Shown here in pieces: positions 15,296 through 22,600 of a stretch of DNA of 64,000 bases. The stretch covers positions 14,072 through 78,071 of the forward strand of contig CAJUOB010000004.1 of the NCBI GenBank assembly GCA_910587915.1. The letters run 5' to 3'. A model generated the notes under the pieces. That model had not been told where the DNA came from. It ran no database searches and saw nothing but the letters and a program-made list of their open reading frames with translations. How positions within the stretch are numbered: the stretch's first letter is position 1; every line of letters begins with the position of its first letter. The position numbers and the translations under genes are program-made. Source of the stretch: an uncultured Muribaculaceae bacterium. GTDB lineage: Bacteria > Bacteroidota > Bacteroidia > Bacteroidales > Muribaculaceae.

Positions 15296-16468
15296 ATGAA
15301 ACGAATCTGCATCGTCACCACTACCCGTGCCGACTGGGGGCTTCTTATGCCTTTAGCCAGGCTTCTGCGCGATACACCGGGTGTGGAAATTGCCATCGCA
15401 GCATCGAACATGCACCTTATGGATCGTTTTGGAATGACAATCAACGAAATAACCGATGCAGGATTCGAGGTGGCGGCAAGAGTGCCCATGGACGTGGATG
15501 GCGACGATGAAGCCTCACGAGCCAAAGCAGCCGCCACGTGTATGGCCGGAATGGCCTCTACATTCGCACGCCTGAACCCTGATGCGGTGCTGCTGCTTGG
15601 CGACCGCTACGAAATGCTCGCAGTAGCCTCGGCCGCAGCAATCATGCGTATTCCAATCATACATATAGCCGGTGGTGCTGTGAGCGAGGGAGCTGTCGAC
15701 GACTGCATTCGCCACGCCATATCTAAACTCGCATCGCTGCATCTCACCGAGACCGAGGAATACCGCCGCCGTGTGATCCAGATGGGCGAGACTCCCGACA
15801 GGGTAATCGATACCGGCGCCATCGGAGTATGGAATGCATTGAACATACAGCCGCTCCCCAAGGACGCCCTCGAAGCGTACCTCGGCATGAATCTCGACGG
15901 CGATGTAGCCGTGGTGACATACCATCCGGCAACCAACGATTCATCGTCGACTCCGGCCTCTCAGGTCGAAGCCATGCTGACGGCTCTCGACGCCTTCCCC
16001 GACATGAAGTGCGTCATAACCTATCCGAACAATGACGCCGGTGGCGCATCGACAGTGCCGATTCTACAGGCCTATGCCGACATGCACCCGGACCGAGTGC
16101 GGCTCGTACCATCGCTCGGCATGCTCCGCTACCTGTCGATGCTCAAGATCGCAGCCGTGGTGATAGGCAACTCATCGAGCGGTATTGTGGAAGTGCCCTC
16201 GGCCGGGATACCGACTGTCGATATCGGAATACGGCAACGGGGGCGCACTGCCGCCTCATCGGTGATACACTGCGGCAACAATAGCTCCGACATAGTATCG
16301 GCAATCCGGCAGGCCCTATCGCCTGAATTCCGGGCCATGGCATCGCAAGGCCTCAACCCATACTTCAAACCCGATACTCCGGCACTTATGACCGAGGCCA
16401 TACTGCACTTTATGGATACTCTGCCCGCAGCCCCGAAGACATTCTACAACATCGACTTCACCTCATGA
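15296..16468 (+). CDS. UDP-GlcNAc 2-epimerase, hydrolysing (NeuC/LegG-like)
   Basis: A 390-residue GT-B-fold enzyme. It begins MKRICIVTTTRADWGLLMPL with the RADWG motif, followed by LLLGDRYEMLAVASAA, PIIHIAGGAVSEGAVDD, RHAISKLASLHLTETEEY and a C-terminal GNSSSGIVEVPSAGIPTVDIG. The family converts UDP-GlcNAc (NeuC) or UDP-diacetylbacillosamine (LegG) to a free 2-epimer sugar plus UDP, the first committed step of sialic or legionaminic acid synthesis. It overlaps the next gene by four bases. No NeuB-type synthase is in the window, so the final sugar cannot be named. Confidence 0.85.
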   Translation: MKRICIVTTTRADWGLLMPLARLLRDTPGVEIAIAASNMHLMDRFGMTINEITDAGFEVAARVPMDVDGDDEASRAKAAATCMAGMASTFARLNPDAVLLLGDRYEMLAVASAAAIMRIPIIHIAGGAVSEGAVDDCIRHAISKLASLHLTETEEYRRRVIQMGETPDRVIDTGAIGVWNALNIQPLPKDALEAYLGMNLDGDVAVVTYHPATNDSSSTPASQVEAMLTALDAFPDMKCVITYPNNDAGGASTVPILQAYADMHPDRVRLVPSLGMLRYLSMLKIAAVVIGNSSSGIVEVPSAGIPTVDIGIRQRGRTAASSVIHCGNNSSDIVSAIRQALSPEFRAMASQGLNPYFKPDTPALMTEAILHFMDTLPAAPKTFYNIDFTS

Positions 16469-17163
16469 CTCCGCTCTACATTATCCCGGCCCGCGGGGGC
16501 AGCAAAGGAATACCCCGCAAAAACATAAAGCCACTCGGTGGGCGACCTCTGATAGCATATACTGTCGATGCCGCGCTTGCCGCACAAAAGACAACGGGTG
16601 GCACCATACTGCTATCGACCGACGACGCCGAAATCGCCGCGACAGTCGAAGCCATGGGAGTGCATGTGCCCTACATGCGTCCGGCTGAGCTTGCCACCGA
16701 TACCGCCGGCAGCCGCGAGATGATGCTGCATGCCATGGACTGGGCCGAGGCCCAAGGGATAGAATTCGACTGTGTGGTGCTGCTGCAGCCCACATCGCCA
16801 TTCCGCACCGCCGACGACATCCTGGCCTGCATCGAGGCTTTGGGTGAGAACGACGATATGGCCGTGACTGTGACCGAAGCCCACGATAATCCATACTACA
16901 CCATATTCGAGACATCGGCAGACGGCACACTGCATATAAGCAAGGGCGACGGTCACTTCAGCCGCCGGCAGGATGCCCCAAAGGCATGGGTATACAACGG
17001 TGCGGTCTACGCCATCCGCCCGGCATCGCTACGGCGCATGGCTCTGGGCGAGTTTCCGCGACGGATACCGTCGGTGATGCCGCAGGAACGCAGCGTAGAT
17101 ATCGACAACGAACTCGACTGGATTGTGGCCGAAACCATTATGGCCCGTCGGATGTTAGAATAA
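16465..17163 (+). CDS. CMP-nonulosonate cytidylyltransferase (NeuA/LegF-like)
   Basis: A 232-residue nucleotidyltransferase. The start MTPLYIIPARGGSKGIPRKN carries the CTP-binding motif ARGGSKGIPRKN, and VVLLQPTSPFRTADDI and DIDNELDW are hallmarks of CMP-sialic-acid synthetases. It activates a nonulosonic acid with CTP. The start overlaps the stop of the 2-epimerase gene (ATGA). The length is that of single-domain NeuA/LegF/PseF enzymes. Confidence 0.87.
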   Translation: MTPLYIIPARGGSKGIPRKNIKPLGGRPLIAYTVDAALAAQKTTGGTILLSTDDAEIAATVEAMGVHVPYMRPAELATDTAGSREMMLHAMDWAEAQGIEFDCVVLLQPTSPFRTADDILACIEALGENDDMAVTVTEAHDNPYYTIFETSADGTLHISKGDGHFSRRQDAPKAWVYNGAVYAIRPASLRRMALGEFPRRIPSVMPQERSVDIDNELDWIVAETIMARRMLE

Positions 17164-17182
17164 CTGAGCACTGAAACACACT

Positions 17183-18250
17183 ATGACCGCCAGACACACC
17201 ATACCCTCCACAGCAAGCATCACCGACGCACTCCGTGCGCTCAACACGCTCCCCGGTGGCTCCATGACGCTTTTCGTGCTCGACCACGGGCGCAGGGTCG
17301 CCGGAACTCTCACCGACGGCGACATACGCCGTGCCCTCATTGCCGGCACACCTCTCGACGCACCGGTGACGGAAGCTGCCATGCGGTCGTTCCGCAGCGT
17401 ACGGGCCGGAAACATCGATCCTGCCGACTTGCGCGACTTCCGCAATGCCGGAATCACCATTGTACCGGTGCTCGACAGCGAAGGTCGGCTGTGCGACATC
17501 CTCGACCTATCTTGTCGCGGCTCCAAGCTTCCACTCAAGGCCGTGCTGATGGCCGGTGGAAAGGGCGAACGTCTGCGTCCTATGACCGAAAAGACACCGA
17601 AACCACTTCTCAAAATCGAAGGCAAGGCTATAATCGACTATAATATCGAAGCACTTGCCGCATGCGGTATCGACAATATCACTGTGACAACCCGCTATCT
17701 CGCCGAACAGATCGAAGCCCACTTCGACGCACCTGTGGCAGGGGTGCAGGTGCAGTGCGTGTGCGAGGATGCGCCTTGCGGCACCATCGGAGCTGTCGCG
17801 CTGACCGACGTGGCCAAAGGCGACGGCAATACCCTGGTGATGAACTCCGACTTACTCACCACAATATCGTTCGAGGACATGTATCTGCATCACCGCGACA
17901 CCGGAGCCGACATAACAGTGGCAGTGGTTCCATATCAGGTATCGGTGCCCTACGCCGTCCTTACTCTCGACAGCGAAAATCCGCATTTTTTCACCGGTAT
18001 AGAGGAAAAACCTTCGTTCTCCTACTATGCCAATGCCGGTATCTATATATTTTCCAATAAAATATTGCGCAGATTGCGACCGGGCGTGCGATGCGATGCC
18101 ACCGATCTCATCGACTACGCGATCCGTTCTGGCGCCAAGGCAAGCTATTTCCCAATAAAGGGTACATGGATAGATGTCGGTTCGCCGCTCGACTTCCGTC
18201 AGGCTGCAGAACTGATGAAGCATCACAACTCTTTGACTTCCCACTCCTAA
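17183..18250 (+). CDS. CBS-domain sugar-1-phosphate nucleotidyltransferase (PtmE-like)
   Basis: A 355-residue two-part protein. A CBS pair (about 1-112, with VAGTLTDGDIRRALIAG) is fused to a nucleotidyltransferase domain (about 115-350) with the signature VLMAGGKGERLRPMTEKTPKPLL. The same architecture is found in Campylobacter PtmE, which makes GDP-GlcNAc for legionaminic acid. The two flanking genes fit that route, so GDP-GlcNAc synthesis is a reasonable guess, although other hexose-1-phosphates are possible. The obgE gene starts 15 bases downstream. Confidence 0.82.
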   Translation: MTARHTIPSTASITDALRALNTLPGGSMTLFVLDHGRRVAGTLTDGDIRRALIAGTPLDAPVTEAAMRSFRSVRAGNIDPADLRDFRNAGITIVPVLDSEGRLCDILDLSCRGSKLPLKAVLMAGGKGERLRPMTEKTPKPLLKIEGKAIIDYNIEALAACGIDNITVTTRYLAEQIEAHFDAPVAGVQVQCVCEDAPCGTIGAVALTDVAKGDGNTLVMNSDLLTTISFEDMYLHHRDTGADITVAVVPYQVSVPYAVLTLDSENPHFFTGIEEKPSFSYYANAGIYIFSNKILRRLRPGVRCDATDLIDYAIRSGAKASYFPIKGTWIDVGSPLDFRQAAELMKHHNSLTSHS

Positions 18251-18265
18251 CGACTAACTGAAACA

Positions 18266-19540
18266 ATGGCTGACTCAAACTTCATAGACTATGTAAAGAT
18301 CCTTTGCCGCTCCGGTAAAGGAGGCGCAGGCTCGCGCCATTTCTACCGTGCCAAATACGTGCCTAAAGGCGGCCCCGACGGCGGCGACGGCGGTCGCGGC
18401 GGCCACATAATCCTCAAGGGCAACCGCAACATGTGGACATTGCTCCCGCTCAAATACCGACGCCACATTTTCGCCGGAAACGGCCAGAGCGGCTCGGGTG
18501 GCCGCAGCTTCGGCAAGGATGGCGACGACGTGGTGGTGGAAGTGCCTTGCGGCACTGTGGTATTCGATGCCGAAACAGGCGAATACCTGTGCGAGGTAAC
18601 CGACGACGGACAGGAAGTGAAACTTCTCCGCGGCGGACGAGGCGGCCTTGGTAACTGGCATTTCAAAAGTGCCACAAACCGTACTCCACGCTATGCCCAG
18701 CCCGGCGAACCGGCAATAGAGCGATCGGTGATCCTTGAGCTCAAAATGCTCGCCGATGTAGGCCTTGTAGGCTTCCCGAACGCCGGAAAATCGACACTAC
18801 TGTCGGCTGTATCGGCCGCTGAGCCCAAAATAGCCGACTATCCGTTCACGACTATGGAGCCGCAGCTCGGCATAGTATCGTACCGCGACAACCGTTCTTT
18901 CGTCATGGCCGACATTCCAGGTATCATCGAAGGCGCCAGCGAAGGCAAGGGTCTCGGCCTGCGCTTCCTGCGCCACATTGAGCGCAACGCCGTACTCCTG
19001 TTCATGGTCCCTGCCGATGCCGACGACATAGCGGCCGAATACAGCATTCTGCTGAAAGAACTGGAGCAGTTCAACCCCCAGCTTATGGACAAGCAGCGGG
19101 TGCTCGCCATATCCAAGAGCGATCTACTCGACGATGAACTCCGCGAAGAAATAGCCAAGACTCTTCCCGAAGGCGTGCCGTCGGTATTCATATCGGCTGT
19201 CACCGGACAAGGCATAACCGAACTCAAGGACATGCTGTGGCGCGCCATTACCGATGAGAACAACCGGATAGACAACACCGATATAATCCATCGTCCGCTC
19301 GACGGCCATCACCGCGTGCGCGAGGAAGATGAGTTTATCTTCGAATACAAGCCCACTCCCGAAGAAGAGGAGCAGGAAGCCGAAGACCTCCGCAGCATAT
19401 CGCCCGATGCATGGGGCGACGACATCGACTGGGACGACGCCGACTACGACGCCGATGAATATGGCGCCGACGAAGAGGACGACTCTATCTCCGACGATGA
19501 AGCATTCGGCTACGAAAGCATCAACGACGACCGTCAATGA
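18266..19540 (+). CDS. obgE: Obg family GTPase
   Basis: A 424-residue ribosome-associated GTPase. The Gly-rich Obg fold (1-158, with GRGGHIILKGNRNMWTLLPL) precedes a G domain with GFPNAGKSTLL (P loop), DIPGIIEGA (G3) and SKSD in place of the canonical NKxD (G4). After about residue 340 there is a strongly acidic tail rich in Asp and Glu. Obg acts in late 50S assembly and stress signalling. It is cotranscribed with the sugar genes upstream and overlaps prmC downstream by four bases. Confidence 0.96.
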   Translation: MADSNFIDYVKILCRSGKGGAGSRHFYRAKYVPKGGPDGGDGGRGGHIILKGNRNMWTLLPLKYRRHIFAGNGQSGSGGRSFGKDGDDVVVEVPCGTVVFDAETGEYLCEVTDDGQEVKLLRGGRGGLGNWHFKSATNRTPRYAQPGEPAIERSVILELKMLADVGLVGFPNAGKSTLLSAVSAAEPKIADYPFTTMEPQLGIVSYRDNRSFVMADIPGIIEGASEGKGLGLRFLRHIERNAVLLFMVPADADDIAAEYSILLKELEQFNPQLMDKQRVLAISKSDLLDDELREEIAKTLPEGVPSVFISAVTGQGITELKDMLWRAITDENNRIDNTDIIHRPLDGHHRVREEDEFIFEYKPTPEEEEQEAEDLRSISPDAWGDDIDWDDADYDADEYGADEEDDSISDDEAFGYESINDDRQ

Positions 19541-20391
19541 CTACCATAGCCCAATATCACCGCGCCCTGCGCCAACGGCTTGCGGCCATACTGCCCAAGG
19601 GTGAGGCCGAGAGCGCCGCAGCCATCCTCATGGAAGATGTGGGTGGCTACTCGCGCACGGCTTTATTTGCCGATGGCGACCGTGAGATTTCAGATTTCAT
19701 ACAATCCAAAATCGACAAAGCCGCAGCGAAGATAGAAGACGGCGAACCGGTGCAATACGCTGTGGGGCGTGCACTATTCATGGGCAACAGCTATAATGTG
19801 ACTCCCGCGGTGCTCATACCAAGGCCCGAGACAGCAGCTTTGGTCGACATGATATGCGACCGATTTGGCAACCGATCGGATCTGCGCGTGCTCGACATCG
19901 GAACCGGATCGGGATGCATAGCCATATCGCTGGCCCGCTCTCTGCCCTTTGCACAAGTTGAGGCCATCGACATCTCGGACGACGCTCTGAAGGTTGCCAT
20001 GGGCAATGCAGTCGATCTCAAGACAAAGGTAGATTTCCGTCGGGAGGACATCCTGACGGTGGCCCCACCGGCAAGCCCGTGCTACGACATAATAGTGAGC
20101 AATCCGCCCTATGTGACCGACAGCGAACGTGCCGACATGGACGCCCGCGTGCTCGACTACGAGCCGGCTACGGCACTGTTCGTGCCCGACAACGACCCTC
20201 TTCGTTTCTACCGTGCGATAGCTGCCTATGCGGCCGCCGCACTTGTGAAAGGCGGTGGATTGTACTTCGAGATAAACAGCAATTTCGGTCCCCTGATGAA
20301 AGAAATGCTCGAGAATGAAGGATTTACCGACGTGGAAATAAGCCGCGACTTCCGCGGAAACATACGCTACGCCACCGCACTGCGCCCATGA
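19537..20391 (+). CDS. prmC: release factor glutamine methyltransferase PrmC
   Basis: A 284-residue SAM-dependent methyltransferase that N5-methylates the GGQ glutamine of RF1/RF2. An N-terminal helical substrate-binding part (1-75) precedes a Rossmann domain with RVLDIGTGSGCIAISLA (SAM site) and the catalytic NPPYVTDSERADM loop. Start and stop both overlap neighbours by four bases. Confidence 0.95.
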   Translation: MTTIAQYHRALRQRLAAILPKGEAESAAAILMEDVGGYSRTALFADGDREISDFIQSKIDKAAAKIEDGEPVQYAVGRALFMGNSYNVTPAVLIPRPETAALVDMICDRFGNRSDLRVLDIGTGSGCIAISLARSLPFAQVEAIDISDDALKVAMGNAVDLKTKVDFRREDILTVAPPASPCYDIIVSNPPYVTDSERADMDARVLDYEPATALFVPDNDPLRFYRAIAAYAAAALVKGGGLYFEINSNFGPLMKEMLENEGFTDVEISRDFRGNIRYATALRP

Positions 20392-20828
20392 CTCCTGAAG
20401 AAGCTCTCAACTACGTATCGGCTCTATGCAACAAGGCCGAATACTGCCGCTCGGAAATCGCCGAAAAACTACGCAAAAAAGGGCTGTCGGGAGCCGAGAC
20501 GACCGAGGTGCTACGCATATTGCAGGCTCAGCGGCTTGTGGATGACCGCCGCTACGCAATGGCCTATGCCCGACAGAAATTCAGAAACCAGTATTGGGGA
20601 CGCCGTAAAATAGAGATAGAGCTACGTCGGAAACGCATATCTACTGAGATAATATCGGAAGCGCTCTCACAAATCAGCGGGCGCGACTACGCGGCTGCAC
20701 TCCGCACAGTGATGGCGAAAAAAGCACGTACATTTGCCGACCCCACCGACCGCGCCGCACGGACAGCCATAGCACGCTACGCAATCGCCCGAGGCTTCGA
20801 GCCGTCGCTCGTATTCGACGCCCTCTAA
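20388..20828 (+). CDS. recX: regulatory protein RecX
   Basis: A 146-residue, helix-rich protein with tandem three-helix repeats typical of RecX (CNKAEYCRSEIAEKLRKKG; LVDDRRYAMAYARQKFRNQY; RKIEIELRRKRISTEIISEA). RecX modulates RecA filament growth. It is the last gene of the 15296-20828 run. The 106 bases after it, facing the convergent regulator gene, show no clear terminator. Confidence 0.88.
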   Translation: MTPEEALNYVSALCNKAEYCRSEIAEKLRKKGLSGAETTEVLRILQAQRLVDDRRYAMAYARQKFRNQYWGRRKIEIELRRKRISTEIISEALSQISGRDYAAALRTVMAKKARTFADPTDRAARTAIARYAIARGFEPSLVFDAL

Positions 20829-20934
20829 CCTCACAGGAGGTGGATTGGGCCACAACGCCCGATGTGATTCTCTACAGCCCTAAATTTTATAACCGATATT
20901 CAGCGGAAGCAAAGAAACCGTCGGCATTCCGGCT

Positions 20935-22464
20935 TCATTTGTCGGAGGTCTTGCGGTAATCGCGCGGACTCACACCATATTTTTCCTTGAATCGACGATG
21001 AAAGTAGGTTGGATCAATCATGCCAACCATCTCACGGATTTCATTGATACTTTTGTCGGTAGACTTCAGCAATTCGGCGGCACGCGAGATGCGGGCCTCG
21101 CGAAGATATTCCACCGGAGTCTGTCCACAAAGATCCTTTACATTACCGCATAGGCCGATGCGACTCATGGCCATAGCCTTAGCCATAGCCCCGACATCGA
21201 AGGTATTGTCGCCAAGCTGTTCCTCGACAATATTATTGAGCCTCTGCAGAAACTCCTTGTCGGAGACCCGTTCATAGATAGGCTGCGATACACTCACCGT
21301 GTCTTTTTTGGCAATCTCAACGTCCGGTGTCAAGTTACCTTTCGACGATTTTATCTTCTTAAGCACAAGTGCAGCAAGCACCTCGCTGCTGAAAGGTTTC
21401 TGTAGAAAATCATCAGCTTCGGAGCGTATCACTCTCAAAACAGAGCGTGTATTGTCGAGCGATGATATAAGAATGACCGGAATGTGCGCGGTCGCGGCAT
21501 CGGTCTTCAAACGCCGGAGCACATCGTAGGCGTTGACCTCGGTCAGATCGGTGTCAAGAACAATGGCATCTGGTTTATTAGCCGATATCTCATCGTAAAT
21601 TTCAGCACCCTTTGCGGTATAAACCATAAAATAGGTCTGCATCTGCCGCTGCATCACAGCATTGAGGCTTGCATGCGGCGAAGCAATCAGCACTGCTATA
21701 TTACGGTTTATGGGTATATCGGTACTGTCTGAATCAACCTCAAAAGCATCATCTTCCGCCAGTGTCGATACCCGGCCATAGTCTGCCAGTTCCTCTACCA
21801 TCTGTATCAGTCCACGACTGCTGCTACGCAATCGCCGTACATCGGCACGTGAAAGATAGCCCGACTCATCGTTCAATTTTTCTATTATCGATTGTATAAC
21901 AACAAGAGGCGTCCTGAATTCTCGTGTGGCATGCAGCACAAGATCATTCCGGAAACGCTGGTTATTCCGCTCAAGCATCATCTGATTCGATATCTTTATT
22001 CGCGCACGAATCAAATATACTATATATGCCACAGTACCGGCAAACAACATGGCATACACAAACAATGCAGGCCATGTACGCCACCACGGGTTGGTGATTA
22101 CGAACGAATGTTCCAGAGGATTTCCCCACGGCCCATCCAAACGACGGCACTGTGCCACAAAAGTATACTTTCCAGGACTGAGATCATTATAGTATACCCA
22201 AGGTCCCTCAGTGAGCAGATTCCATTCGTCATCGTAGCCGTCGAGCTTATAGCGGTACTCAACAGAGTCCGCGGCAGTCCCGCGCGGATATTCGAGCATG
22301 ATACGGAGATTATTCTGCTTATAATTGAGGTATGCTGAGTCCGTCACCAGCTCCCGGTATGCCCATATGCCAACCAAGCGGGCTTCATTACGCTCCGTAT
22401 TGGCTCCTAAAACAGATATAGTGCATATGATAGATAAAAATATGGCATATGTTAGATTTTTCAT
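20935..22464 (-). CDS. truncated, degenerate hybrid two-component-type regulator with AraC HTH
   Basis: A 509-residue protein: signal peptide (1-20), Y_Y_Y sensor domain (about 45-123), one TM helix (132-153), dimerisation helices (about 175-232), receiver-like domain (about 255-370) and AraC-type DNA-binding domain (about 404-505). Compared with usual hybrid regulators of about 1300 residues, the beta-propeller sensor and the entire HATPase kinase domain are missing. The phospho-accepting His of the H-box is Arg181 (TREFRTPL). The receiver keeps Asp304 and Lys356 but lacks the acidic pair (ASPH at 261-264). It is divergent from the arabinan locus and probably controls it. How a signal would cross without kinase chemistry is unclear. 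Confidence 0.85.
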   Translation of the reverse strand: MKNLTYAIFLSIICTISVLGANTERNEARLVGIWAYRELVTDSAYLNYKQNNLRIMLEYPRGTAADSVEYRYKLDGYDDEWNLLTEGPWVYYNDLSPGKYTFVAQCRRLDGPWGNPLEHSFVITNPWWRTWPALFVYAMLFAGTVAYIVYLIRARIKISNQMMLERNNQRFRNDLVLHATREFRTPLVVIQSIIEKLNDESGYLSRADVRRLRSSSRGLIQMVEELADYGRVSTLAEDDAFEVDSDSTDIPINRNIAVLIASPHASLNAVMQRQMQTYFMVYTAKGAEIYDEISANKPDAIVLDTDLTEVNAYDVLRRLKTDAATAHIPVILISSLDNTRSVLRVIRSEADDFLQKPFSSEVLAALVLKKIKSSKGNLTPDVEIAKKDTVSVSQPIYERVSDKEFLQRLNNIVEEQLGDNTFDVGAMAKAMAMSRIGLCGNVKDLCGQTPVEYLREARISRAAELLKSTDKSINEIREMVGMIDPTYFHRRFKEKYGVSPRDYRKTSDK

Positions 22465-22492
22465 ATGGCTTAGATTCTGGTGGATGTTAGTG

Positions 22493-22500
22493 CAAATGTA
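22493..22500 (-). promoter_or_regulatory. -7 box TACATTTG of the regulator gene
   Basis: On the minus strand TACATTTG matches TAnnTTTG and lies 28 bases before the ATG at 22464; no good -33 element was found. The opposite strand has a weaker TAATTTCG (22549-22556) that could serve the GH51 gene. Confidence 0.5.
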
Positions 22501-22600
22501 CTACAAATTTTATTCAAATACCATATAATGGCTAATCTGATTTTTTAATAATTTCGCAATCGTCAAAATCAAGCAATACCAAATCCTTAATCTAATACCT

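Noticed and set aside
20829..20934. Terminator or small gene between recX and the regulator
   Set aside because: No stem with a T-tract and no credible short ORF could be found in these 106 bases.
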